From Gammaproteobacteria bacterium (GTDB lineage: Bacteria > Pseudomonadota > Gammaproteobacteria > Methylococcales > Methylomonadaceae), in NCBI GenBank assembly GCA_018830325.1, contig JAHJSQ010000025.1:1-64000 (forward strand): 64,000 nucleotides of DNA, read 5' to 3'. Position 1 is the stretch's first letter. The number at the start of each line of letters is the position of its first letter. A program made the translations under genes and the position numbers. The notes under the pieces were generated by a model that did not search any database, was not told the DNA's origin, and saw nothing but the letters and a program-made list of their open reading frames with translations. This document shows positions 17,621 to 27,278 of this stretch, piece after piece.

Positions 17621-18976
17621 TTAATCGCCCAAAACGATGTTGTATTTACCGAGCAGGGAGTAAAGCGTCGGGCGTGTAATGCCTAATAGTTTTGCCGCAT
17701 TTGAAACGTTATGGTTCGAGAAATTTAGCGCTCTTTTTATCGCAAGTGTTTCGGCGGCTTCCCGAACTTCTTTTAAGTTAAGCGGCAGGGCGTCATGGTT
17801 TTCGCCGTCCATTTCGAGGTCGTTTAACGTTATCAAGGCTTCCTCCGCCATGATGACCGCGCGTTTAATTTTATTTTCCAATTGGCGAATATTTCCCGGC
17901 CATTCATAAGTTTCGATGGCTTGAGCGGCCTCTTTGGTAAATCCCTTAATCGATTTTTTATGTTGGTCGTTAAATTTTCTCAATAAGGCGGTTGCGATAA
18001 TGAGAGCATCTCCTTCGCGTTCTCTGAGCGGAGGAATATTGATGGTCATTTCACTGATACGATAATATAAGTCTTCTCGAAATGCACTTTGTTGAATCAG
18101 GTTTTGAATATTTTGGTGGGTTGCGCAAATAATGCGAACATCTACCGGTATCTCGCCACGCCCGCCCAAGCGCTCAATGGTTCGCTCCTGAATGAAGCGT
18201 AATAATTTCGATTGTAGATTGAAGGGTAGATCGCCTATTTCGTCGAGGAAAAAAGTACCGCCGTCGGCATATTCTATTTTTCCTTTGGTCTGTTTGACAG
18301 CACCGGTAAATGCCCCTTTTTCATAACCGAATAATTCACTTTCCAGTAGGTTTTCAGGAATGGCCGCGCAATTGACCGGTACGAAAGGCTTTTTAGCCCG
18401 GTCGCTGAGGTCGTGAATCGCTCTGGCAAAAACTTCTTTACCGGTTCCGCTTTCTCCGAGTAATAAAGTAGTGATTTGCATCGGAGCGATTTTTTCCACG
18501 GTTCTGGAAATTTCTTGCATTTTTTTGCAGGCTGCGATAATGCCATTTAACGGCTCATGGTTTTTTTGCTGAAGTTTCGAGTTTTCATTTTCCAGCGAGG
18601 TCAGATGAAAGGCGCGCTGGATAATAGTGTTCAAGACATCGAGATCGACCGGTTTCTGGTAAAAATCGTAGGCCCCCAATGCGATGGCCTGGAGTGCGTT
18701 GTCTCTATCGTCATTGCCGGTCACGACGATGACTTTAGTGGTTGGGGCCAGTTGCAGGATTTCTTTTAAGGTTTCGAGGCCTTCGCTGGCGTTGGTCGGA
18801 TCGGGAGGCAGGCCCAAGTCTAGTGTCACAACACTCGGTTGATAACGCCTCAATGCGGTAATGGCCTCTGGTCTGTCGCCCGCTATGACGATCTGGTATT
18901 TTTCAAAGCCCCATTTGAATTGTTTTTGCAAGCCGGGATCGTCTTCCACTATGAGTAAAATACTGTCGTCGCTCAT
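17621..18976 (-). CDS. prsR: Sigma-54-dependent response regulator PrsR of the PEP-CTERM/XrtA system
   Basis: 451 residues. The receiver domain has its phosphoacceptor Asp53 in [10 protein letters not shown] and LysKPVD near 108. The AAA+ domain carries Walker A GESGTGKE at 174-181, the sigma-54 contact loop GAFTGA at 221-226 and [13 protein letters not shown] as Walker B. A Fis-type helix-turn-helix (about 405-447, [20 protein letters not shown]) binds upstream activator sites. It overlaps prsK by four bases. The family activates PEP-CTERM and exopolysaccharide genes, and the PEP-CTERM gene at 46.3 kb has a fitting promoter. Confidence 0.95.
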   Translation of the reverse strand: MSDDSILLIVEDDPGLQKQFKWGFEKYQIVIAGDRPEAITALRRYQPSVVTLDLGLPPDPTNASEGLETLKEILQLAPTTKVIVVTGNDDRDNALQAIALGAYDFYQKPVDLDVLNTIIQRAFHLTSLENENSKLQQKNHEPLNGIIAACKKMQEISRTVEKIAPMQITTLLLGESGTGKEVFARAIHDLSDRAKKPFVPVNCAAIPENLLESELFGYEKGAFTGAVKQTKGKIEYADGGTFFLDEIGDLPFNLQSKLLRFIQERTIERLGGRGEIPVDVRIICATHQNIQNLIQQSAFREDLYYRISEMTINIPPLREREGDALIIATALLRKFNDQHKKSIKGFTKEAAQAIETYEWPGNIRQLENKIKRAVIMAEEALITLNDLEMDGENHDALPLNLKEVREAAETLAIKRALNFSNHNVSNAAKLLGITRPTLYSLLGKYNIVLGD

Positions 18977-21126
18977 TTCTCGCCTTTTAATATTGCTTGG
19001 GTCATATCAAGTTGAACGTTCGATTTGACGCTGGTTTGAGTCGGTTGCTTGTGCCGTTTATAAAGCGGCAAGGTGATCGTAAAAGTTGTTCCCCTACCGG
19101 GTAGGCTTTTAACATCGATCGTCCCCGATTGTTTTAAAATGTAATCTCGAGCTTCGTAAACGCCGATCCCCATACCCGCGTTGCCTTTTGTCGTATCGAA
19201 AGGCTTAAATAACCTTTCGGCAATAAACTTGTTATCCATTCCGGCGCCGCTATCGATAATTTTGATGATTGCTCTATCAGCCTTTTGTGTTAACTCCAAT
19301 TTAACAAAGCCATCGTCATCGGTTGCTTCTTGAGCGTTTTGTATTAGGTGTCCGAGAACGGCTGTTATTTTAGCTTGTTCGCCTTGAATTTCGCAGTCTT
19401 GGTTAAGACCGAAGGCAATTTCCAAGGCCGGGCGGTTGCTTGACTGTTGTTGCGCGACGTCTTGTATGATGTCATTTAGGTTAAGTACGGCTTGGGTTTC
19501 TGATTGTATATTGCCTTTTTTCAATTGATCGATGATGTGTTGCATTTTTGTCACGACATTTTGCAAGGTATCGATGGAATCTTCAATGAATTCGGGGTTA
19601 TGTTTATGTTTTTCTGCATTTTTAACTATCATCGCAACTTGCGCGATCAAATTTTTTAAATCGTGCACTACGAATGCGGATAGTCTGCTGTAGGCTTCGA
19701 ATTGTCGAACACGAGACAATTCGTCAAGCGTTTGGTTTAAGGCGAGGGCATTACTCAATTGGAATCCGACAGTCTTTAGTAAGTCGAGATCCTCCCAGTT
19801 AAGTGCCCTGGGTACGCGCGCTTGGGTAAGAACAACGAAGGCTTCTAATGAGTTTAGCCTGTACAGTGGGATAATGAGCCAAATTTTGTTGTCGTCGAAA
19901 TTCCACTTCGACAAATCAATATCATCGTACAGATCCGGATTATCATTGTATTGTACGAAATCGATGACCCATTGCTTGTCGGCTAAGAATCGAATAAAAG
20001 GTTCGTCTTTATCAAACAATTGTTCCGGTTCGAAGCCTAAGTGTTTGTGTTCGGCTAAATAAAAATCGCCTTGTTCGTTTTTTAGCCAGAGCCCTCCGCC
20101 GGAACTCTCCACTAAGTCGGCCATGGTTTTAATAATGAGTCCTGCCAATTCGCTGACCGAATTTAATTGCGCGAGGGTTTTACTAAGCTTGATCCATTCT
20201 TCTCGATAATCATAGCGATATTCAAGAAAATGTTTACTCAAATTAACTTTGACTAATGCTCTAATTTTTCCGGAAATAAAAAGAACGATCAGCAATAAAA
20301 TCGCTAAAAAAATAAAGGTAAATTGAGCGACTTCCCCCCAATTGCCGCCATAGTCACGTATATAAAATCCGGCAACTGACATCAGGACCAAGTATAATCC
20401 GGAGCCGAATAAAACAGTGGTATGAAAAACGATTTTTCTTGAAACGGTCAATTCGGTGTCTTTTTCTTGTAAACGCAGCATGGAAACCGCGAGCATAGGC
20501 GCTATTATGGCATTGATAATTCCCCGTGAACTCCATATCGCCGAATCCAACGAAAAAAACAGTAAGGATTTGCTGTATAGAATAAAGTCGACTATAAACA
20601 AAGCGCCAAGACCTACGCATAAGAATTTTATCGACCAACGTTGATCGGAAAATGCATTGCGATAAATTTGCTCAATTAGCATTAGACCGACAATTGCAAA
20701 AATGACATGGATAAATAAGCGCAAGTCCCTTTGCAGTAACTGGTTGATGGCTTGTAGTAAGCTTGAATTGACTTCGTAAAGAAAAACAAGAATTGTGCTA
20801 AACAAGATTAACAGGACATTTTTCGATCTAAAAAAAAACGATAAGCGTTCCTCCTTGCGTTGTTTGAAGCTTATAAAGCAAAGAAAAATCAGCCAAGCTC
20901 CATTGCGTAAAGTCTCGAACGGTAGCGCATCGGAACTGAAATAGAACTGGTCTTGCAGGGTAAACGTTGTGTAACCTAACCAAATCAAAGAAAGAGAAAT
21001 TGCCAGAAAGAAGGGTAGGAAATAAGGGCTTTTTTTTAGGCTTATTAATGCAAATGGAATTAACAATGCATAACTGGTTGTAGCGGTAAGGTAATTGTAA
21101 AAGCTGTAATGTTCCAGGGTGTCCAT
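18973..21126 (-). CDS. prsK: Membrane histidine kinase PrsK of the PEP-CTERM/XrtA system
   Basis: 717 residues. About ten transmembrane helices fill residues 1-300, followed by a GAF-like sensor region (about 315-460), the phosphoacceptor helix with His in FVVHDLKNLIAQ (about 487) and an HATPase_c domain whose N, G1 and G2 boxes read HLIQNAQEATDD, DSGAGMD and GMGIGVYEA. It should autophosphorylate and pass phosphate to PrsR, whose gene overlaps its stop codon. The signal it senses is unknown. The gene is divergent from prsT, across 742 bases of repeats. Confidence 0.95.
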   Translation of the reverse strand: MDTLEHYSFYNYLTATTSYALLIPFALISLKKSPYFLPFFLAISLSLIWLGYTTFTLQDQFYFSSDALPFETLRNGAWLIFLCFISFKQRKEERLSFFFRSKNVLLILFSTILVFLYEVNSSLLQAINQLLQRDLRLFIHVIFAIVGLMLIEQIYRNAFSDQRWSIKFLCVGLGALFIVDFILYSKSLLFFSLDSAIWSSRGIINAIIAPMLAVSMLRLQEKDTELTVSRKIVFHTTVLFGSGLYLVLMSVAGFYIRDYGGNWGEVAQFTFIFLAILLLIVLFISGKIRALVKVNLSKHFLEYRYDYREEWIKLSKTLAQLNSVSELAGLIIKTMADLVESSGGGLWLKNEQGDFYLAEHKHLGFEPEQLFDKDEPFIRFLADKQWVIDFVQYNDNPDLYDDIDLSKWNFDDNKIWLIIPLYRLNSLEAFVVLTQARVPRALNWEDLDLLKTVGFQLSNALALNQTLDELSRVRQFEAYSRLSAFVVHDLKNLIAQVAMIVKNAEKHKHNPEFIEDSIDTLQNVVTKMQHIIDQLKKGNIQSETQAVLNLNDIIQDVAQQQSSNRPALEIAFGLNQDCEIQGEQAKITAVLGHLIQNAQEATDDDGFVKLELTQKADRAIIKIIDSGAGMDNKFIAERLFKPFDTTKGNAGMGIGVYEARDYILKQSGTIDVKSLPGRGTTFTITLPLYKRHKQPTQTSVKSNVQLDMTQAILKGEK

Positions 21127-21239
21127 GTTATTCGTAGCGGTCAGAGAAGGTTAAGAGCCGATGTAAAATCGGTGAAATCTCAATTTCAATGGTAAGGTTT
21201 GAGATCAGCAATTCCCAGTTTGAGCATTCTCACTGGATT

Positions 21240-21473
21240 AGGGTGTGGGGTATCCCTGTCGAGGAACGCCGTGAACCCAGCACCTAAATTACCCAAAATA
21301 GTTAACCATAGCCAATGAACTATGGAATTTAGGTGCTGGGTAAACCCATCCATGGGGCTTGATGGCAGCTAAGCGCCAAGGATGGCGTGTATTAGGGCAA
21401 TGCGGGAGCAATTGCCGAGGAGCAAAAATCTGCCCCTGCTGCCGACATCCTCGCCAAGCATACCCCACACCCT
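21240..21473. mobile_element. Palindromic element with AGGGTGTGGGGTAT ends (family L-like) and a nested family B copy
   Basis: The ends AGGGTGTGGGGTAT and ATACCCCACACCCT are exact inverted repeats of 14 bp. Inside are GAACGCCGTGAA, the family B insertion at 21276-21340 and CCATCCATGGGGCTTGATGGCAGC, which together correspond to the split shared core. The ends differ from both family A and the 7175/33867 elements, so the core travels with several different termini. Confidence 0.65.
21276..21340. mobile_element. MITE family B, copy B2
   Basis: 65 bp with the perfect ends CCCAGCACCTAAATT and AATTTAGGTGCTGGG. The flanks are TGAA and TAAA, a decayed form of the TTCA/TGAA target duplication of copy B1. 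It sits at the same point of the shared core as copies B1 and B3. The interior pairs partly (CCATAG and CTATGG), so the element folds into a long hairpin. Confidence 0.8.
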
Positions 21474-21634
21474 GTTTGATCCCCAAATTGGGAATTGCTG
21501 GTTTGAGATGAAGTCTATATTGAATGATACGGGTTTGTGCTTTAATAACCAATAGGTCATGCGTGGTTGATAAAGAGATCTGTAGCCAAATTGCGGTGGA
21601 AGAATGTCCGGTATAATTATTCACATCCTCCTAT

Positions 21635-21720
21635 CGTTCCCTTGCTCCAGCATGGTAATGCATGCCGATCTTGTCTCGGCGACGAGGTTGGGGTTCCTAT
21701 GGAAGACTGTGGGAACCAGA
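21635..21720. repeat. Palindromic repeat C, copy 2
   Basis: About 86 bp related to 16521-16606 and 49249-49335: CGTTCCCTTGCTCCAGCATGG, GCCGATCTTGTCTCGG and TGTGGGAACCAGA. The leading TATTCACATCCTCCTATCGT is also found before repeat D at 49.1 kb, so the two families share a flank. Confidence 0.6.
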
Positions 21721-21868
21721 AGCCTTCCGTTCATGGCGACTGGACTCTGATAATCCATGACAGAATGACGTGTTTTCGTTAACTTAATGGCAGTGATGTC
21801 TATTGGGACCTAAACTGTTTTTCCGCCAAACTAAAGTAACTAAAATTTCCTATGAAGGTTTAGCGACA

Positions 21869-24271
21869 ATGCTGATAAGAATTATTAAGAATTTAACTGT
21901 TGTTTTGTGTTTTTCGCTGTTAACGGCGTGTAGTTCGCCTGAAGAAATCGCGATGGATAGTCAAACGAAAGGAATTGAACTTTATAATCAAGGTGAATAT
22001 GCGAAGGCCGAATTAGAGTTGAAAAGCGCAATTCAGCAGGATCCTACTGTCGCCGATGCTTATTACTATCTCGCGCTGGTGAATGAAAAAAATAGGAATT
22101 TTAAAAGCATGAAAGATAACTTGATTGAAGCAATCAAGTTAAAGCCTGAGAATCTAGATGCCAAACTACGCTTAGGTAAAGTTTTATTACTGCTGAATGA
22201 AGCCGAAACTGCACTGGTTCAAGTCAAGGAAATTTTACAGCAGGAAGCCGATAATTTGGATGCAAAAACCTTGGAGGCATCGATTCTTATCAGACAAAAT
22301 AAAATGTCTGAAGCGTTGCCGATTCTGGACGAAGTGCTCAAGCAAGATCCAATGCATAATGATGCCTTGTCGCTGAAAGCGGCTTTATTGATGGAAGGTC
22401 AAAATTTTAACGAGGCGCTTTCGTTGATTCAGCCGGCTATCGATTCGGATCGCGATAATTTGTCATTGCGGTTATTGAAAATCAAAATTGACGCTCAAAA
22501 TAAAGATATCGATGCAGTCATAACGGATTATCAAGATCTCATCAGAATTTTTCCGGAAAAGGACGAGCTAAAGTACGCGTTGGCTAAGATCTATTCCGCA
22601 GCTAAAAAAAATCAAGAGGCCGAACACATTCTGACCGAATTGGTTGACCAGCGACCTAATGATATTCAACAAAAGCTAATTTTATTGGGTTTTATTTATC
22701 AAACGGACAGGAACAGAACGGACGAGGTTTTACAAAGCTTTATAAAAAGCAGTCAAGAAAATCCCAAGCACTTGCTGGAATTAGCAAAATGGACTTTGAT
22801 GGTCAATAACGTAAGCTCTGCAAAACAACAATTAAAAGAAATTGCCGAAAATAAAAAGTTTAAAGCTGATGTTCGTACCGAAGCCGATTTATTATTGGCC
22901 AATATTTATTTTGAGCAAGGAGATTATAAGGCTACCTCTGAAGCGGTTCAGGCGATTTTAAATAAAAATCCAAATCAAATCGGCGCAAAAATCCTTAAAG
23001 CGAAAGTTTGGGTTCAAGAAGGTCAATTGGAGGAAGCCTCTGCATTACTAAATACGGTGCTCTGGGACATGCCGAATTCCGATGAGGCGATCGTATTAAT
23101 GGGCGATATTTTTTTAAAGCAGGGCGAGTTAGATAAAGCTCAAAAGAACTTTAAAGAAGCACTCGATATTAATCCAGCTAATTTACAAGCCTTATTTCCA
23201 GTGGTTGAAAAAGCGGTCAAGGAAAACCATCTCGACTATGCCGCTCAATTGCTGACAAAAGCATTGGCTAGGAGGCGCAATCAGGTTTCGCTATTAAATA
23301 AATTAGTGCAGATCAAAATGGTTCAGAAAGATTGGGGTGCGGCCGAAGAGTTGATTGCAGCGATGGAGTCGCAACCTAAATCTATATTCTTGGCTAAGTT
23401 TTTAAGAGGCAAATTATACCAAGAGCAAGGCGACTGCAATAAAGCTATACCTTTATTCAAGGAAACCCTGGCAAGATATCCGACTCAAGCCGATAGTCTA
23501 ACAGAAATGGCTCGTTGTCATGAGATGCTGAAACAGCGCCCTAAAATGCTCACTTATTTAAATGATTTAATTAAGGATGGACCGGCAAATATTTCCGCAA
23601 TTGTTTTGAAAAGTAAGTTGATGACCTTGGATCGCCAATTTGACCATGCCGTTACCTTGTTAAAAAAAGCGATAGACGATTATCCTAACTCGGTTTCGCT
23701 GTATTCTGAATTAGCCAGAGTCTTTGTACAAAAAAATCAAATAAAAGATGCACTGAAAACTTATCAACTGGGCTTGGAAAACAATCCAGGGAGTCTTGAG
23801 CTTTCTATGTTGTTAGCTTCAACTTATGTTGATCAAAAAAACTACGATGAAGCGGTTACAATTTATTATCAAGTCATAGAAAAAAATCCAAAGCTCGATA
23901 TCGCTAGGAATAATTTAGCGGCTATTCTATTGGACCATTATGGACAGTCGGATGATATCGAAAAAGCAGTGCAATTAGTTCAGCATTTCAAATACAGTGA
24001 TCAGCCTTATTTTATCGATACCTACGCATGGGCTGAATTTAAGGCTGGACGATTAAATCAGGCTTTGTCGATTTTGCAAGAAGTTATTGTTGCAGCTCCC
24101 CATGTGCCGGTGTTTAGGTATCATTTGGCTTCGGTTTATCATGCTCTTGGAAATAAATCCGCAGCAATATCGGAATTGAGAGAAGTGATGGAACTCGCAA
24201 AATCTACTCAATTCGATCAGCTTGATGATGCGAAGCAACTGATGAGGCGGTTATCCGGGAACCGCGAATAA
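21869..24271 (+). CDS. prsT: TPR-repeat lipoprotein PrsT of the XrtA/PEP-CTERM system
   Basis: 800 residues from the chosen ATG at 21869. An upstream in-frame ATG at 21803 would put 22 polar residues before the signal segment MLIRIIKNLTVVLCFSLLTAC and is unlikely. The lipobox LLTAC predicts a lipoprotein. The rest is a long series of tetratricopeptide repeats (for example GIELYNQGEYAKAELELKSA and DAYYYLALVNEKN), with a typical spacing of 34 residues. The family accompanies PrsK/PrsR and the exopolysaccharide genes and is thought to scaffold the export machinery at the outer membrane, but its exact role is not established. Confidence 0.92.
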   Translation: MLIRIIKNLTVVLCFSLLTACSSPEEIAMDSQTKGIELYNQGEYAKAELELKSAIQQDPTVADAYYYLALVNEKNRNFKSMKDNLIEAIKLKPENLDAKLRLGKVLLLLNEAETALVQVKEILQQEADNLDAKTLEASILIRQNKMSEALPILDEVLKQDPMHNDALSLKAALLMEGQNFNEALSLIQPAIDSDRDNLSLRLLKIKIDAQNKDIDAVITDYQDLIRIFPEKDELKYALAKIYSAAKKNQEAEHILTELVDQRPNDIQQKLILLGFIYQTDRNRTDEVLQSFIKSSQENPKHLLELAKWTLMVNNVSSAKQQLKEIAENKKFKADVRTEADLLLANIYFEQGDYKATSEAVQAILNKNPNQIGAKILKAKVWVQEGQLEEASALLNTVLWDMPNSDEAIVLMGDIFLKQGELDKAQKNFKEALDINPANLQALFPVVEKAVKENHLDYAAQLLTKALARRRNQVSLLNKLVQIKMVQKDWGAAEELIAAMESQPKSIFLAKFLRGKLYQEQGDCNKAIPLFKETLARYPTQADSLTEMARCHEMLKQRPKMLTYLNDLIKDGPANISAIVLKSKLMTLDRQFDHAVTLLKKAIDDYPNSVSLYSELARVFVQKNQIKDALKTYQLGLENNPGSLELSMLLASTYVDQKNYDEAVTIYYQVIEKNPKLDIARNNLAAILLDHYGQSDDIEKAVQLVQHFKYSDQPYFIDTYAWAEFKAGRLNQALSILQEVIVAAPHVPVFRYHLASVYHALGNKSAAISELREVMELAKSTQFDQLDDAKQLMRRLSGNRE

Positions 24272-24277
24272 CGTGAT

Positions 24278-24491
24278 TATACCCATCGTAGATCAAATCG
24301 GCACTGGTGCCCGTCAAAGGCACAGCGCCTAAATTATCCAAGACAATAAACCTTGGCCAATGGGCTATGGAATTTAGGTGTTGGGTAAAATAGGTCCCTA
24401 TAGGCTCTATGTCAGCTCTATGCCGGCATCATCTTTGTCGGATACCCCAGCACCTCTTCGGGCACTACCGAAATTTGAAGTGCATAACATA
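24278..24491 (+). mobile_element. MITE family A, copy A2, with nested family B element
   Basis: The left end TATACCCATCGTAGATCAAA and right end GCACTACCGAAATTTGAAGTGCATAACATA match family A. It is longer than other copies because a family B unit lies inside at about 24325-24385. The core on the right of the insertion reads GGTCCCTATAGGCTCTATG. Base changes at both ends make it a decayed copy. Confidence 0.7.
24325..24385. mobile_element. MITE family B, copy B3
   Basis: The ends AGCGCCTAAATT and AATTTAGGTGTTGGG are a degenerate family B pair, with CCAATGGGCTATGG inside as in B1 and B2. It is followed by TAAA and then the family A core, so it occupies the same core position as the other two copies, although the left junction has lost about ten bases of core. 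Confidence 0.7.
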
Positions 24492-24945
24492 AATTTTCGA
24501 AGAGCGGGTGTAATGATCGCTTTTTGGTAATGCGAGTGAATTTATGGTTAGTAAGTTTTAGGAAATGGTAATAGGGGTAAGGTATAAATTAAAATTATGC
24601 TGTAAGTCACCTATAATTGCATGAGAAAGACGCAGATAGAACCTAGCGAGTCGTAAGGATACGAGCTATTTTCTTGAAAATCATAGATTATTTGAGCGTC
24701 GAAGTTGATAAGAATGAACGGAATTCATCGAGCCAGCCGTCTACTATCTGTAGACTTCAACTTCTTTAGCAATTTTTGGGTTGATTCCCTTTGTAAATCA
24801 AATAGGATTTACATCGATTTTGACTTCATTTTTTTGAAGTTTGAGAAAGGACCTATTTCGGTATCAGACAAAACCGAGTTATTTTCGATGCACCATTAGA
24901 AAAGGCGCGCGTCAGATTTATTTTCAAATCTAGAGTTTAATTGGT

Positions 24946-25671
24946 ATGACAAAAAAAATATTTATCTTATCTCTGTTCTTCTTGCTTTTGTCCGGGTGCG
25001 GCTATCCTCCCTTGACCGATGAATCTGAATTGCCGCAGGACTATACCTATAGAATTGGTCCGGGAGACAGTGTGGAGATATTTGTATGGGGTTATCCGGA
25101 AATATCGACAACAGCGACTGTTCGACCCGATGGAAAGATAACCACGCCATTGATCGACGATGTCGATGCACTTGGCAGAACGCCTTCCGAATTGGCGCGT
25201 GAAATGGAAGTCATTTTGAGCGAATATGTCAGAGACCCTCAAGTTGCTATCATTGTGGGCGGTTTTCAGGGGATTTACGAACAGCAAGTAAAAATTATCA
25301 TGACCGGTAGCGGCATGGGAGGAGGAATGGGCGGCGGCGGAATGGGAGGAGGTATGGGCGGCGGCGGCATGGGAGGAGGAATGGGCGGCGGCGGCATGGG
25401 AGGAGGAATGGGCGGCGGCGGAATGGGAGGAAGCGGTACCGCTAAAGCCTTTCCTTATAAAAAAGGCATGACATTGCTCGATTTAATGATACAAGTTGGT
25501 GGGTTGGGAATTTTTTCCGACGGTAATAGAGCAAGTATTATTCGAAAAATCGATGATGACGATTATCAATTTGGTGTTCGAATAGACGATTTATTAAGCA
25601 ATGGCGATTTGTCGGCGAATGTTAGGATAATGCCGGGCGATATTTTGATTATTCCGGAATCCTTTTTCTAA
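24946..25671 (+). CDS. Polysaccharide export lipoprotein of the XrtA system with a Gly/Met repeat insert
   Basis: 241 residues; family members have about 205-210. Lipobox LLSGC at 14-18 predicts an outer-membrane lipoprotein of the Wza type. Residues 30-108 form the Poly_export domain (YRIGPGDSVEIFVWGYPEIS) and 168-241 the SLBB region, ending ANVRIMPGDILIIPESFF as in the family. Residues 121-164 are an extra low-complexity tract of Gly and Met built from four perfect nine-residue units, MGGGMGGGG. The tract lies at the junction of the two domains, where the family has only a short loop. It starts the rightward exopolysaccharide operon and would form the export channel together with the chain-length protein that follows. 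Confidence 0.92.
   Translation: MTKKIFILSLFFLLLSGCGYPPLTDESELPQDYTYRIGPGDSVEIFVWGYPEISTTATVRPDGKITTPLIDDVDALGRTPSELAREMEVILSEYVRDPQVAIIVGGFQGIYEQQVKIIMTGSGMGGGMGGGGMGGGMGGGGMGGGMGGGGMGGGMGGGGMGGSGTAKAFPYKKGMTLLDLMIQVGGLGIFSDGNRASIIRKIDDDDYQFGVRIDDLLSNGDLSANVRIMPGDILIIPESFF
25315..25422 (+). repeat. Four tandem 27-bp units encoding MGGGMGGGG
   Basis: Four in-frame 27-bp units of the form ATGGGAGGAGGAATGGGCGG + CGGCGGA, differing by single third-base changes (GGA/GGT, GGA/GGC), begin at 25315. Because units keep the frame, gain or loss of a unit would change protein length by nine residues. Near-identity between units indicates recent expansion. Confidence 0.9.
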
Positions 25672-25760
25672 ATGGGGATAATTTTTAATAGTTGTATTCC
25701 GAATAGACTTCTCGCGAAGCATGGTTTATTTGCGGATTTATTAAGAGGTAGTGTTTAGAC

Positions 25761-27278
25761 ATGCAAGAGCAATTTGCTGAAATTCTTTATTATATAAAGG
25801 CAACATTCCGATATAAGTGGTTTATTATTATCTCGGCCTGGCTCATTTGTCTTCCCGCTTGGTGGTATATACTGAACCTGCCCGATAAATACTCGTCTAC
25901 TGCACGCGTTCAGGTTGATACTAGAACCATGCTGAGGCCATTATTGAGCGGCTTAGCGATACAGTCTGACATTAGAGGCATGGTCGCGATCATGAAACAG
26001 CTGATGTTTACTCGATATCATTTGGAAAAAATATCTAACCTAGCAGGCTTGGATACGAATCTAAACACCGAAAGTGAAAAGTTAGCCTTAATTAATAAGC
26101 TGAAAGAAAACATTAAGATAGATGGTGGAAAAAATGATATTTTTTCCATTAGCTATGAGGCAACAGATCCGCTCGAAGCCAAGCATGTCGTTCAATCCGT
26201 GCTTACGGTTTTTTCGGAACAAGCGCAAAAAACAGCCCTGGATGATGCCGATTCCACACAGCGTTTTTTATTGACTCAAATTCAAGAGTACGAGCAAAGA
26301 CTTCGAAACGCTGAAAAAGCCCGGGAAAATTTCAAACGCGCTAATGTCGGGATGCTGCCAGGACAAAGCGGCGATCAAGTCGGTCAAATACAAGAATTGA
26401 ATAGAACCATTGAAGAGGCTAAATTAGCTTTAAAAGAACTGGATTCGCGAAAACAAGTTTTAAAAGAACAGTTGGTGGAAGCTCAAGAAAGTGCGGAAGA
26501 CGAATGGGGTCTGTCTCTCAATACCAACAAAGCGGAAGACCCAAGGTTAACGGCCCTAGTTTCTCAGCGTGATGAGTTATTGCTGAAATATACGCGTAAG
26601 CACCCAAGCGTAAAGGTTATTAACGATCAAATTAGATCTATTTTGAAACGCAAATCGCAAGAAAAAGAAGAGCTCGAAACGGAAGGTGCGGCTGCGGCGC
26701 ATTCCAATCCGTTCGTTCAATCTATCAAGGCATCCCTTAACGAAATCGATGCACAGATAGCATCGATTAAATCGAGAATAGAATCTTATGAACAAAAAAT
26801 CGTTAAGCTCGATGATGAATTCAATCAACGATTGAACGTTGAAACGGAGATGCAGAACCTGAATAGAGACTATAGTGCAATTAAGAAAAATTACGATGCC
26901 TTGCTGCAAAGAAAAGAGCAGATGAACTTAACGGAAAAGGTTGATGCCGAAGGTACATCATTAAGGTTTAAAGTGGCCGATCCACCTAATAAACCACTGT
27001 CTCCATCCGGGCCTAAAAGAGCTATTCTTTATTCTGCCGCTTTAGGGGGCGGGTTAGTTGTAGGTATCGCGATCGCTTTTTTAGCGGTATTGATAAAGCC
27101 GACTTTTATTGCATCCAATCAAATCAGAACGATGACGGGGATTCCTGTTTTAGGCAGCGTCTCTATTGTTAGAAATCGTGAACAAACGAGAAAAATGAGG
27201 ATGCAAATAGTTCAATATGCGATGGCTTGCGGATTGTTAGTGACTGCTTATGCCGGAATTATGGTTTTTAAAGTCTAG
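25761..27278 (+). CDS. Chain-length determinant protein of the XrtA/PEP-CTERM exopolysaccharide system
   Basis: 505 residues, Wzz/PCP family. Transmembrane segments lie at about 20-40 (WFIIISAWLICLPAWWYIL) and about 425-450 (ILYSAALGGGLVVGIAIAFL), with a long periplasmic coiled coil between them. PDKYSSTARVQVDTRTML after the first helix and the proline-rich KVADPPNKPLSPSGPKRA before the second are typical of polysaccharide copolymerases. A third hydrophobic stretch ends the protein. There is no kinase domain; the separate autokinase gene at 27748 supplies it. It would control polymer length in the inner membrane. Confidence 0.93.
   Translation: MQEQFAEILYYIKATFRYKWFIIISAWLICLPAWWYILNLPDKYSSTARVQVDTRTMLRPLLSGLAIQSDIRGMVAIMKQLMFTRYHLEKISNLAGLDTNLNTESEKLALINKLKENIKIDGGKNDIFSISYEATDPLEAKHVVQSVLTVFSEQAQKTALDDADSTQRFLLTQIQEYEQRLRNAEKARENFKRANVGMLPGQSGDQVGQIQELNRTIEEAKLALKELDSRKQVLKEQLVEAQESAEDEWGLSLNTNKAEDPRLTALVSQRDELLLKYTRKHPSVKVINDQIRSILKRKSQEKEELETEGAAAAHSNPFVQSIKASLNEIDAQIASIKSRIESYEQKIVKLDDEFNQRLNVETEMQNLNRDYSAIKKNYDALLQRKEQMNLTEKVDAEGTSLRFKVADPPNKPLSPSGPKRAILYSAALGGGLVVGIAIAFLAVLIKPTFIASNQIRTMTGIPVLGSVSIVRNREQTRKMRMQIVQYAMACGLLVTAYAGIMVFKV

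Larger units (their letters stand above)
21127..21868. other. Repeat-filled divergent region between prsK and prsT
   Basis: This 742-base gap holds a palindromic element (21240-21473) with a nested family B copy, then repeat C copy 2 (21635-21720). About 150 bases remain before prsT with no recognisable sigma-54 site of correct spacing. Any shared regulatory region of prsK and prsT must be short or lie inside repeat sequence. Confidence 0.55.
24272..24945. other. Intergenic region between prsT and the exopolysaccharide genes
   Basis: The first third is MITE A2 with nested B3. From 24500 to 24945 there is AT-rich sequence, probably the leader and promoter region of the rightward exopolysaccharide operon. 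A 64-residue frame at 24705-24899 has no good ribosome site and is not called. The pair AGGATTTACATCGATTTTGACTTC and GATTTGAAAATAAATCT-like segments gives no clear operator. Confidence 0.45.

Noticed and set aside
24689..24730. GG-N10-GC pair in the exopolysaccharide operon leader (ACGGAATTCATCGAGCC)
   Set aside because: Only the two GG and GC dinucleotides match; the rest of the sigma-54 consensus is absent.
24705..24899. 64-codon open frame in the leader of the exopolysaccharide operon
   Set aside because: It lacks a ribosome-binding site, its composition resembles surrounding non-coding AT-rich sequence and it is not a recognisable protein.
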